Shown one piece after another: positions 1-7,986 of a stretch of DNA of 64,000 nucleotides. Under the pieces are notes generated by a model. The model saw nothing but the letters and a program-made list of their open reading frames with translations, had not been told where the DNA came from and made no database searches. The DNA is taken from positions 4,154,001-4,218,000 of the forward strand of contig NZ_CP059733.1 of the NCBI RefSeq assembly GCF_000948985.2, given 5' to 3'. The position numbers and the translations under genes are program-made. Positions within the stretch are counted from its first letter, which is position 1. Each line of letters starts with the position of its first letter. The stretch comes from Thalassomonas viridans. Lineage in GTDB: Bacteria; Pseudomonadota; Gammaproteobacteria; Enterobacterales; Alteromonadaceae.

Positions 1-2
1 TC

Positions 3-875
3 GACAACCATAGATTTACTTATCTTGCCGAACCTTTGCAAATCCTCAAAGGACGTATTATCGCCCTGGTTGTATTCGGTGGTTTCTTCTTACTGTCAAC
101 CCTATCCCCGCTAATGGCCGGGATTTTCATGCTGTTCTGGCTTGCCGCCGTTCCCTGGTTAGTTTGCAAAAGCGTGCAGTTTAATATGCGAATGACCGGC
201 TACCGCAACATCCGCTTTAATTTTCACGGCCAATATTTAAGGGCCTTGGTGGTTTTTGTTATCTACCCGATTTTAAGCTTATTCACTTTATACCTGACCA
301 TGCCGATGGCATTAAAAACCATAGATGAATTTCTTTGTAAGAACATCAGTTATGGCGATAAGCGCATCAACACCAACCTTAGCTACGGCAGCTACTACAA
401 GGCGGCTTTCGGTTCATTTATTATCGCTGTAATCATTTTCGGCTTAGGCTTTACCATTTTTGCTCCTGATATGAGCCAGTTTGCCGATCCCGAGCAGGCG
501 CCGGGCTTAATGTTCCAACTGGGCTTAATGGCGGCTTATCTGGTTGTATTTATTATTGCCGGCAGCTTTTATACCAAAGTGGTCCGCAACCATATGTTTG
601 CCAACAGCCAGCTGGAAGACATCGCCAACTTCAACTCCAGCGTGGGCCTGGGTTCTTTAGTGGCCTTGCGGACCACCAACTTGCTTGCCTTAATATGCAC
701 GCTAGGTTTGGCATTCCCCTGGATTAAAATCCGCAACAGCAGGTATTTCTGCCAGCATACCCAGATACAGGTATTGCCGGGAGCTGACTCTGTAGTGGCA
801 GATCAGGCACAGGGCGCCAATGCCATAGGTGATGAAGTATCTGAAATCTTTGATATGGACATTGCCATTACCTAA
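3..875 (+). CDS. DUF898 (YjgN-type) inner-membrane protein, 5' end outside window
   Basis: The reading frame is open from base 3 (DNHRFTYLAEPLQILKGR...), so the gene starts before the window; the TTG at 36 is only the first start-like codon. It is a polytopic membrane protein with several hydrophobic segments (LFWLAAVPWLVCKS, LVVFVIYPILSLFTLY, FIIAVIIFGLGFTIF, LMAAYLVVFIIAGS) and the W-x-R-x-R-x-R-x-F/Y-like loops usual in DUF898. The C-terminal tail is hydrophilic. DUF898 genes are often followed by an M48 peptidase, as here. The function of the family is unknown. A strong terminator follows. Confidence 0.8.
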   Translation, partial: DNHRFTYLAEPLQILKGRIIALVVFGGFFLLSTLSPLMAGIFMLFWLAAVPWLVCKSVQFNMRMTGYRNIRFNFHGQYLRALVVFVIYPILSLFTLYLTMPMALKTIDEFLCKNISYGDKRINTNLSYGSYYKAAFGSFIIAVIIFGLGFTIFAPDMSQFADPEQAPGLMFQLGLMAAYLVVFIIAGSFYTKVVRNHMFANSQLEDIANFNSSVGLGSLVALRTTNLLALICTLGLAFPWIKIRNSRYFCQHTQIQVLPGADSVVADQAQGANAIGDEVSEIFDMDIAIT

Positions 876-913
876 TTGCCTGCCCGTTAACGGGTAAAAT
901 AACAGGTGATACC

Positions 914-956
914 AGCCCCATGGTTTAAGATATATCCTCTAAACCATGGGGCTTTT
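914..956 (+). terminator. Rho-independent terminator after the DUF898 gene
   Basis: A perfect 14-bp inverted repeat (AGCCCCATGGTTTA, 914-927; TAAACCATGGGGCT, 940-953) with a 12-nt loop is followed by a short T run. It separates the DUF898 gene from the M48 peptidase. Confidence 0.8.
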
Positions 957-1023
957 AAGTGTCCTGTTATTTAGGCCCTGGCAAAAGCGCATTTCTCACA
1001 ATCAAAATAATCTAAGGTAAAAC

Positions 1024-2052
1024 GTGGATCATATCAGTATTGAAGGACAGTTATTCCCCGAACGGTCTTCCGGATTCGAGCAGGTTTATGCAGAGTTTCA
1101 AGCCTGCGGAACTATCGTCATTTTCAGGCAGGAGGATAAACAGCAAATCCTCAGCGCTTCATTAGCCGAAGTCAAGTTATCAGACAAGCTGGGCAATACC
1201 CCAAGGCAAATGGTATTTCCAGGCGGAGAGTTATTTTCCTTTATCGCCTCGGAAGCCGTGGACGCCTGGTTGCACCAGCGCGGTAGCAAATCTTCACTGC
1301 ATGCCATAGAGCAAAGCAAAAAGTTTATCCTGGCGGCCCTGGTGCTGGTGCCTTTAATGCTGGTGGGATTATTTAAATACGTGATCCCCGAGATTGCCGT
1401 GAGCTTCTCTTCGCTGGTGCCGCAAAGCGCGATAGAAATTTCTTCGCAGCACACACTGCAGGCGCTGGATAAAACCGTCTTATCGCCGTCAAATTTCAGC
1501 GAGCAGGAGCAGCAAGCCTATGTGGATAAATGGCAAAATGAAATTGCCGCCCTGGATTATCCACACCAGCAATACCAGATTTTATTGCGCCAGTCTGATT
1601 TATACGGCGCCAATGCCTTTGCCCTGCCCGACGGCACTATAGTGGTTACGGATGACTTAATCGAGTTGTTCAGCGATCACCCCGATGCCCTGTTTGCCAT
1701 TTTGCTTCATGAAATGGGCCATGTAGAACAGCATCATGCCATGCGTTATATCGCAGAAACCCTGGCCACTTCGATTGTCGTCAGTTACCTGTTCGGCGAT
1801 TTAAGTGCGGTAATGGATTTATTTATCGGCAGCGGCGTAACCATGATCGGCAACCAGTTCTCCCAGGCGTTGGAATGGGAAGCCGACAACTTTGCCATTG
1901 CGGTACTGAAAAAGCAGGGAAAATCTCCCGAAAGCTTTGCCGATGCCATGAAACTGTTTTTACAGCAGCATGGCGAAACCGATCTGGACAAACTTTTCAG
2001 CACCCACCCGCTGATGGCGGAGCGGGCACAAAACGCCCTTGCCCAAAAGTAA
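1024..2052 (+). CDS. M48 family zinc metallopeptidase, membrane anchored
   Basis: This 342-residue protein starts at GTG, about 8 nt after the purine-rich TCTAAGGTAAAAC. An N-terminal soluble domain (about 1-90) precedes one membrane segment near 101-122 (KFILAALVLVPLMLVGLFKY). The peptidase domain follows, with the zinc motif HEMGH at 229-233 and the third ligand in EWEAD at 284-288, then STHPLMAERA near the C-terminus, as in Oma1/LoiP/BepA-like M48 enzymes. This suggests quality control or regulated proteolysis at the envelope. The substrate is unknown. It follows a DUF898 gene, a common pairing, but a terminator between them argues against a shared transcript. Confidence 0.88.
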   Translation: MDHISIEGQLFPERSSGFEQVYAEFQACGTIVIFRQEDKQQILSASLAEVKLSDKLGNTPRQMVFPGGELFSFIASEAVDAWLHQRGSKSSLHAIEQSKKFILAALVLVPLMLVGLFKYVIPEIAVSFSSLVPQSAIEISSQHTLQALDKTVLSPSNFSEQEQQAYVDKWQNEIAALDYPHQQYQILLRQSDLYGANAFALPDGTIVVTDDLIELFSDHPDALFAILLHEMGHVEQHHAMRYIAETLATSIVVSYLFGDLSAVMDLFIGSGVTMIGNQFSQALEWEADNFAIAVLKKQGKSPESFADAMKLFLQQHGETDLDKLFSTHPLMAERAQNALAQK

Positions 2053-2069
2053 CCATTTCCTTCATTCGA

Positions 2070-2097
2070 TTAGCTGCCCGTTCTAACGGGCGGCTAA
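2070..2097. terminator. Bidirectional hairpin between convergent genes
   Basis: A 13-bp stem (TTAGCTGCCCGTT / AACGGGCGGCTAA, one G-U type mismatch) with a 2-nt loop lies between the convergent M48 and NnrS-like genes and overlaps the stop codon of the latter. There is no clear T run on either strand, so termination is inferred from position and stem strength. Confidence 0.45.
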
Positions 2098-3411
2098 CTC
2101 CAACTGCGCCATTTTAGTTTTACAACCCAGATACAGCACCAGGGTTCTGATCATCAGGTAAAACAAGCCGCTAAATTCAATCAGCAGCAAGAGGGCAAAC
2201 AGCCAGTAAAGGCCGGGAAACAGTACCGTTGCCAGTAAACTTATCCCTGTGAGTATATGGCCGATAAAAAGCAGGCGGCCATGTTTTTTCGGTAACAGCT
2301 CGTGCATATTGGGTAGATATTGCATCGCCTGGAAGTTCGTCAGACACTGTTGCTGCAGGTGGTTATAACTCAAAAAAGGTAAGATCTTTAACAACAGTCC
2401 CTGGATCACCGAAAGCACATAAAAATAAAGATAGGCCGCAGTCAGCCACATCGCTTTTTTGCCGTTAAACGGCTCCGGCAGGTAGTTTTCCGGTATCAGG
2501 AAAACGCCAGTGATCACAAATAAACTTATCGCCGATAAGCGCCAGTAATCCAGGGTATTATCCGGCACCTTGCGCTTACGGCGGGATATCACCCGTAATA
2601 ACACCACGGCAAACAAAGAGTTAAGCAGCAATAATAACAGCACAGGCTCAGTTAACACTCGGCTGTCACCGTTTGTTACTCCCCGCCAGAATAACCAGGA
2701 TAATAAGGTTAACATCAGCACAGGAAAGAAACGGGTCAGCCATTTGGGAAAATCCGGGGCCACATGAAACATAGGCACCACCTGAAAACTCACCCCGATA
2801 ATCAACACGGCTATCCAACCTGCCAGCCCGGCAAAGACATGCAAATTGGTATAAACCTTGTGCCCGGAAATAAAATCAGCCCCCAGGTTGCGGCTAAGCA
2901 GCAAGCCTCCTAAAACCACAGTCACGGCCAAAGCCAATACCGCCAGGCGTATGGCATTGATGGTTACCCCCTGACTCAGTTTTTGCAGCAACACCCAGGT
3001 TACCGCCGCCAGGTACAGGGAAAAACCCGTCAGTAACAGACCCAGCGCCGTTTGCATCAGTAGCAACTGCTGCGGAGCCGGCCAGACAAAAGCCAGCATT
3101 AAGGCAATGCTGCCGACCACATGCAGCAAATGGCAAGCACCGCCAACCAGGCGCGCCTTGGGAATACCTACCCCGCCGACAACAGGCAACAGCTGCAATA
3201 ACGCCCCCATCATTACCGTGGTAATAAAACCTAAGGTAAAGCCATGGGTGATAGACAGCATGGCCGGGTGCCAGCGGCTGAGCCAGGGATCCGGGCCGGC
3301 AAAAAAGATAAAGCCGGCCAGCACCATAACCATAAGCGCCGCACTGATAAAGTAGCGAAACGGGACTGTTAACGGCGGCATCACGGAAAAAGATAAACCG
3401 CTCAGTTTCAT
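2083..3411 (-). CDS. NnrS-like / haem-copper-oxidase-like polytopic membrane protein
   Basis: This 442-residue protein is almost entirely hydrophobic, with about 12 membrane segments. Conserved-looking histidines sit in membrane helices (WHPAMLSITHGFTLGF near 47-62, CHLLHVVG, NLHVFAGLAGW), as in NnrS and in subunit-I-like proteins that accompany denitrification or NO defence. Its start overlaps the stop of the upstream DUF2249 gene by 4 nt, so the two are translationally coupled. A hemerythrin-domain gene lies just upstream. The inferred role is NO stress or haem/copper handling. The exact reaction is unknown even for NnrS. Confidence 0.7.
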   Translation of the reverse strand: MKLSGLSFSVMPPLTVPFRYFISAALMVMVLAGFIFFAGPDPWLSRWHPAMLSITHGFTLGFITTVMMGALLQLLPVVGGVGIPKARLVGGACHLLHVVGSIALMLAFVWPAPQQLLLMQTALGLLLTGFSLYLAAVTWVLLQKLSQGVTINAIRLAVLALAVTVVLGGLLLSRNLGADFISGHKVYTNLHVFAGLAGWIAVLIIGVSFQVVPMFHVAPDFPKWLTRFFPVLMLTLLSWLFWRGVTNGDSRVLTEPVLLLLLLNSLFAVVLLRVISRRKRKVPDNTLDYWRLSAISLFVITGVFLIPENYLPEPFNGKKAMWLTAAYLYFYVLSVIQGLLLKILPFLSYNHLQQQCLTNFQAMQYLPNMHELLPKKHGRLLFIGHILTGISLLATVLFPGLYWLFALLLLIEFSGLFYLMIRTLVLYLGCKTKMAQLELAAR

Positions 3412-3710
3412 GCCCGCCTCTTCTCTGTCGCCAAAAGATAATCCAGCAGCCGGTCCTGTTCGGCCAAACGATAGATATAAATAAAGTAACGTATTCTCGT
3501 GTTGTTACCGGCCTTATCCTGCTCGGCAAGGTTGGGCTGGCAAACAAAGCCCCACCCCGCTTCCCGGAGTTTTTCATAAAGCGGCACAGGTTCACGGCTG
3601 TGCGCCACTTTCAGGTACTGGCCAGTCTTTAACTCCACCAGGGCCATGAGTATTTTGGTCATGGGATCCGGCGGAGCCAATTCACTGACATCAAGATAAA
3701 TTTCATCCAT
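3408..3710 (-). CDS. DUF2249-type small protein
   Basis: This 100-residue soluble protein starts MDEIYLDVSELAPPDPMTKIL and contains LREAGWGFVCQ. The pattern (DVSELxPPxPMxxIL...LxxGxYLxVxHxREPxPLYxxLxxxG) matches DUF2249/TusA-like proteins found next to hemerythrin and NO-reductase genes. It is coupled to the NnrS-like gene by an ATGA overlap and lies 40 nt after the hemerythrin gene in the same direction. The function is unknown; a redox or metal-cofactor role in NO metabolism is the usual inference. Confidence 0.7.
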   Translation of the reverse strand: MDEIYLDVSELAPPDPMTKILMALVELKTGQYLKVAHSREPVPLYEKLREAGWGFVCQPNLAEQDKAGNNTRIRYFIYIYRLAEQDRLLDYLLATEKRRA

Positions 3711-3750
3711 GTTTTATACTCTGCTTGTTTGCAACGACCCGGTAAAAGCG

Positions 3751-4209
3751 CTAAACCGCCTGGAGTTCATCACTTTCGCAGTGCTGCCGGATATCATTCA
3801 GGGTTTGTTCGCCGTCACTGATATGTTGCTGACTCATGGGATAGAGCATCATTTCTTCTTTCATGTTGTGTTGCTGCATCAGCACCATTAAGGTTTCCGA
3901 CAGCCCCAGGTAAACTTCCTGGTCGCCAGCTTCCAGGGCCTGGGTCAACTGCTGCACCAGGGCGCGCATTTGCTCATGCTCAGAGCGCATCACCATAGTC
4001 GGCCCCTGGGTAATACCGGTGGCCTGTTCAAAGCGGGGGAACAAAATATTCTCTTCCGCTTCCAGGTGTGCCTCCAGCTCCCGGGTAAATATTTTCCATT
4101 CCCTTTGCGCCAGCGGCCAATTCCCTAAAGCAACGGCGGACTCAGCAGCAGAAAAAACATCGTCGCAGTGGCGGTGCTGGGCGGTCATATAGTCTGGGAT
4201 TGAGCTCAT
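3751..4209 (-). CDS. Hemerythrin HHE domain-containing protein
   Basis: I chose the ATG at 4209 (MSSIPDYMTAQHRHCDD) because AAGGAG lies 9 nt upstream; a longer frame to 4353 has no such signal. The 152-residue product has the di-iron ligand pattern of the HHE family: QHRHCDD at 10-16, EAHLEAEENILFPRFE, SEHEQMR, and QHNMKEEMMLYPM. Such proteins bind oxygen or NO, or help repair iron-sulfur clusters (as YtfE does). It is the first gene of a presumed three-gene unit with the DUF2249 and NnrS-like genes, and diverges from the sigma-factor pseudogene. Confidence 0.85.
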   Translation of the reverse strand: MSSIPDYMTAQHRHCDDVFSAAESAVALGNWPLAQREWKIFTRELEAHLEAEENILFPRFEQATGITQGPTMVMRSEHEQMRALVQQLTQALEAGDQEVYLGLSETLMVLMQQHNMKEEMMLYPMSQQHISDGEQTLNDIRQHCESDELQAV

Positions 4210-4420
4210 AGCGAGTTTCTCCTTTACGTAATTAATCTTAACTTGGGCAGCCTGGCAATTGTGCTGGCTATTACCTGTAGGCCAAGTGTAAAGGGGAAAA
4301 TAATCAGGGTTATTGACCTGAAATAAGAAACGCCTACTTTGGCAAAAAAGCAACTTATGGCATGATACTCATCTTGTTAGCAGGCACAGCACAGATACTG
4401 ACTTTCGGGTAACCACTAAT

Positions 4421-4963
4421 ATGACTATTGAACCTATATGGCAAGCCTATAAAAACCAGCTTAAGGCGTTTCTTCATGCCAATATCAGCAATCCTGCCGA
4501 TGTCGACGATTTATTGCAGGAGATATTGCTTAAGTCATACCTGAACCTGCAAACCATTAAAGACAGCGCCAGCATTAAGTCCTGACTTTTTCAAATCGCC
4601 AAACGAACCATGATAGATTTCTATCGGCAAAAAGGCAGAGCCAGGGAGCTGGATGGCGATGACCTCTGGTACGAACAGGAGCTGCCGGGCATACACGCGC
4701 AGCTGGGCAAATGCCTGGCGCCTTTTATCCAGTCGCTGCCTGCTGCCGAAGCCGAACTGTTAATGCAAATAGAGATCAACGGCCTGTCACAAAAGCACTA
4801 TGCCGAGCAGCACCAGCTGAAATACTCAACCCTCAAATCCCGGGTTAAAAGGGCCCGGGAGCTGCTGCACAAAAGCTTCACCGACTGCTGTGAGTTATCC
4901 ATAGATGTTCAGGGCAATGTCTCGGATTTCACCCCAAAAGCAGGGCAATGCAAAAAGTGTTAA
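4421..4963 (+). pseudogene. SigZ-like sigma-70 family factor interrupted by an in-frame TGA
   Basis: From ATG 4421 the frame reads MTIEPIWQAYKNQLKAFLHA..NPADVDDLLQEILLKSYLNL.. to codon 54, meets TGA at 4583-4585, then continues in the same frame as LFQIAKRTMIDFYRQKGRARE.. to 4963. Region 2 (DVDDLLQE..LFQIAKRTMIDFYRQ) spans the stop; region 4 (AEAELLMQIEINGLSQKHYAEQ..STLKSRVKRARELL) is intact, with a C-terminal CC and CKKC tail typical of SigZ-like factors. Tryptophan (TGG) normally precedes L-F/Y-x-I-A in region 2, so a TGG-to-TGA change is the simplest explanation. A shorter frame from 4610 would lack half of region 2. The gene diverges from the hemerythrin/NnrS cluster, which it may once have controlled. 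Confidence 0.8.
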
Positions 4964-5059
4964 CAACCGGAAAGCTCCATAAGCGTTAAACTTTCAATAC
5001 CGGTTCGCGGGTTCTTATCTATACTCAGTTGAAGTGATTAGCTGATTTCAATCAAAGAT

Positions 5060-5749
5060 ATGCAGCCGAAAACACTCGCCATAGTGGTCACGTTTTTACC
5101 CCTTTTCGTGATGAACCTGGTTTATATGATGAGCGCAACTGCCGAGCTGGTGCCAAGCTGCATCCCATACCTGGACGGTTGTACTTCCATCAGCCGGGCG
5201 GCACGGCGCGGCAATGCCATATTTGTCTTTCGCGCCTGCATGATAGTACAGGCGGTATTGCTGGCCTGGTACTGGGTTATCGCCCGGCAATGGCTTAACC
5301 AACTGGCAGGCAAGACATTAAAGCCGGCAAGCATTATGTCTGCGTTGGGCATCATAGCTTCGCTGTTTCTGATCCTCTATGCCGATTTTCTGGGAACCGA
5401 CGGACGCATCTACCGCTATATGCGCCAATACGGCATCATCTTTTTTTTCACCTTAACCCCCTTTGCCCAGATGATCATGATTAATGAGCTGTTTAAATTA
5501 AGCAAAGTGAAAACTTTTTCCCCGTTTTTCCTCGGGGTAATACGCTACCAGATAGGGGTGGTGGTTTGTATTCTAGGCCTGGGGCTTATCAGCCTGGGGC
5601 TGTCCTATAGCGGCAACAGCAGTTTTGAGCGGGAAAATATCCTGGAATGGAACTATGCTGTGTTGATGTCGATTTTCCATTTAGGCTCATGCCTGTTATG
5701 GGGGGATGTGAAAATTCATATTTCCGTCAGGCAGGGCAAGGAATTGTGA
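5060..5749 (+). CDS. Six-TM membrane protein, possibly Frag1/DRAM-like
   Basis: This 229-residue protein has about six membrane segments and a short lumenal-type loop CIPYLDGCTSISRAARRG after the first. The placement of P..L.GC.SIS.A before the second helix resembles Frag1/DRAM/Sfk1 (CWH43 N-terminal) proteins, but this is a weak resemblance and the function is unknown. No good ribosome binding site is visible before the ATG. It ends 7 nt before the outer-membrane barrel gene and is probably co-transcribed with it. Confidence 0.6.
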   Translation: MQPKTLAIVVTFLPLFVMNLVYMMSATAELVPSCIPYLDGCTSISRAARRGNAIFVFRACMIVQAVLLAWYWVIARQWLNQLAGKTLKPASIMSALGIIASLFLILYADFLGTDGRIYRYMRQYGIIFFFTLTPFAQMIMINELFKLSKVKTFSPFFLGVIRYQIGVVVCILGLGLISLGLSYSGNSSFERENILEWNYAVLMSIFHLGSCLLWGDVKIHISVRQGKEL

Positions 5750-5756
5750 GGCCCGA

Positions 5757-7367
5757 ATGTCTGCAGCCAGAGTTGGTTGTACCTGCTTTTATTTAAGTAT
5801 TTTACTTTTACTGGCGCCTTATTATTCGCTTGGCGCCGAAACCGCGACTACGCCCTGCCCCAAACCGGCCTTTAACTTTATCAGCTATCCGATATTTGAT
5901 GAAAGCGAGCAGCAGACTTATTTTTTCCATCGCTGGGCAAATTTTTTACATATTAAAACCAAAGAAATCACCCTGAAAAACGAATCCGTCTTTTTTACCC
6001 AAAAATGCCGGTTTTCAGCAGACGACCTGGCCCAGCTGGAGCGGCACCTGCGGGATAAAAAATATATCCATAAAGCCAAGGTATCCATGAACAAAGATAA
6101 AAGCCGGGTGGATATTGAAGTCTGGGACAACTGGTCACTGCTGCCTTCCATCGACCTGGGACGCAAGGGGGGAGAAAACCGCTATGCCATAGGGATCAAA
6201 GACAGGAACCTGCTGGGGCTGGGCATAGATGCCGAAATAAAATCCTTTTCCAACTCACAGCGCAGCGGCTTTAAGTTTGACGGCCATGTGCCGCTGTTCT
6301 TACAAAACCATAGCCAGGCCAGTTACCGGATAGCCGATAACGATGACGGCGAGCAATTCTCGCTTTTTTTATCCAAACCTTTTGTCAGCCTCAGCAGCGA
6401 CACCGCCTATGAAATAGGTTTCAACGACGAAGAGCGGGAGGACACCGTATTCCAAAACGGTGAAGACGATACGGTGTTCAGGCACGACATCACCTATAAA
6501 ACCGCCAGTTTCGGCTGGCTGACAAGCAAGACCCCCGCCTATGCCCTCAGGTATAAGCTGGGCGTTACCCTGGACGAACATGATTTCAGCCAGGTGCAAG
6601 ACCCGGATGACCATATCCCCGTCAATGAACTGCCGCGGGACAGGTACTTTTTATATCCCTGGCTGGGGCTTGAATATATAGAAAATGATTACCACAAACT
6701 GAAAAACCTGCAACTGATCAGCCAGCACGAAGACGTCAACCTCGGCTGGCAGTTCGATACCCGCCTGGGCCTGACCAGCGCCAGCGACAAAAACAGCGCC
6801 GATTTCTTATGGCAGGCCGAAATCAATAAGGGGTACCGGCTTTTTAAAAACTCCCATTTACTGTTGGCGGCAAAGCATGAGGGCCATCATGGCGACAGCG
6901 GCACCCGGCTGCTGACCGAAGTTTCCGGCGAGCTTTTCCACCTGCTGTCGGAGCGCTGGACCTTGTATTTTAAAAATATAAATAAATTCAGCCGCAAACA
7001 GTATTTAGATCAGCCGGTGGCCTTAGGCGGCGGTAAAGGCCTCAGGGGCTACCCCCTGCAATACCAGCACGGCAAAGAAAGCCTTTTATTCACCGCTGAG
7101 CTCAGGTATTACCCAAACATCAACCTCTACCGGCTGTTTGACTTGGCTGGCGCTGTGTTTATCGACCATGGCAAAACCAGCGGCACGACTCCCAGGGCCA
7201 ATATAGAAGCCGGCTGGCTGCAGTCTGTCGGTCTGGGACTGAGACTTTTTACCCCCCATGCCAGGCGTGATCGCCAGGTTCTCCACCTGGATCTGGCCTA
7301 TCCGCTTACCGATAACCCGGAAATCGACGGCTGGGAAATCCGCCTGGAAAGCAAACGGGCCTTCTGA
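5757..7367 (+). CDS. BamA/TamA-superfamily (D15-like) outer-membrane protein
   Basis: This 536-residue protein has an N-terminal signal sequence (LSILLLLAPYYSLGAE). A single POTRA-like unit (about 70-130: EITLKNESVFFTQKCRFSADDL..LRDKKYIHKAKVSM) is followed by a long run of amphipathic beta strands with the barrel-lid-like GGGKGLRGYP near 424-433. It ends in the outer-membrane signature KRAF with a terminal phenylalanine. With one POTRA instead of five it is not BamA itself; a small TamA-like or two-partner-type barrel is likely. The cargo is unknown. The 7-nt gap to the upstream membrane protein suggests one transcript. Confidence 0.72.
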   Translation: MSAARVGCTCFYLSILLLLAPYYSLGAETATTPCPKPAFNFISYPIFDESEQQTYFFHRWANFLHIKTKEITLKNESVFFTQKCRFSADDLAQLERHLRDKKYIHKAKVSMNKDKSRVDIEVWDNWSLLPSIDLGRKGGENRYAIGIKDRNLLGLGIDAEIKSFSNSQRSGFKFDGHVPLFLQNHSQASYRIADNDDGEQFSLFLSKPFVSLSSDTAYEIGFNDEEREDTVFQNGEDDTVFRHDITYKTASFGWLTSKTPAYALRYKLGVTLDEHDFSQVQDPDDHIPVNELPRDRYFLYPWLGLEYIENDYHKLKNLQLISQHEDVNLGWQFDTRLGLTSASDKNSADFLWQAEINKGYRLFKNSHLLLAAKHEGHHGDSGTRLLTEVSGELFHLLSERWTLYFKNINKFSRKQYLDQPVALGGGKGLRGYPLQYQHGKESLLFTAELRYYPNINLYRLFDLAGAVFIDHGKTSGTTPRANIEAGWLQSVGLGLRLFTPHARRDRQVLHLDLAYPLTDNPEIDGWEIRLESKRAF

Positions 7368-7450
7368 TCACCGCAAGTATCAGGTTTACGCTGACTAATG
7401 CCCGCTTTGCCCGTATAATCGAAAATAATTTCAATTGATAAGAGCATGTT

Positions 7451-7834
7451 ATGAGCAACAACAACCAGCAAAGTGCAGCAGATAATCCGCTGCTGGCCGA
7501 ATTTCTTGACCAGGTCAAGTCGGAACAGGTGCTATGGGCATTACAGGATAAGGCCAGTAAAGACTGGGTCGTGCTGTCCTCAATCAACTTTGAAGAAACA
7601 GATGTGATGCCGGTATGGTCCAGCGAACAACGCGCCAAACAACATTGCATCGACGAATGGCAGGATTATGTACCGGCACAAATCACGGTCTCCGACTGGC
7701 TGGAATTCTGGATTGAAGACCTGAACGAAGACGGCATTATTATCGGCGTCAACTGGCCGGTTGAAGGCGACTGCCTGGAGCTGGAGTTGGGAGATTTCAG
7801 CCAGGGCATCGCCAGTATCGAAGATTTGGCTTAA
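7451..7834 (+). CDS. DUF2750 domain protein
   Basis: This 127-residue acidic, soluble protein contains the DUF2750 pattern: W-V-V-L-S near 42-46, then VMPVWSSEQRAKQHCIDEWQDY and ISVSDWLEFWIEDLxxDGxxIGVNWP-like sequence. The family is common in Shewanella and relatives and has no known biochemical role. It is a monocistronic-looking gene between the outer-membrane barrel gene and the c-di-GMP locus. Confidence 0.82.
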   Translation: MSNNNQQSAADNPLLAEFLDQVKSEQVLWALQDKASKDWVVLSSINFEETDVMPVWSSEQRAKQHCIDEWQDYVPAQITVSDWLEFWIEDLNEDGIIIGVNWPVEGDCLELELGDFSQGIASIEDLA

Positions 7835-7986
7835 CCTCCATAAACCGTACAAGCCGGTTACTGCTCCTGTGCTTCCGGCCGGAGGAAACAGTTGCCGGTT
7901 TGTTGCCACAACAATTACGTAAAGCCTGCCCCCTAAATTAAGCTGATAACCTCTCAGGTAAAAACCCTCGGACCATAAAGCGGGAT

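Noticed and set aside
5042..5055. FNR-like box CTGAT-TTCA-ATCAA
   Set aside because: It ends 4 nt before the start codon at 5060, which is not a usable activator position, and it has one mismatch.
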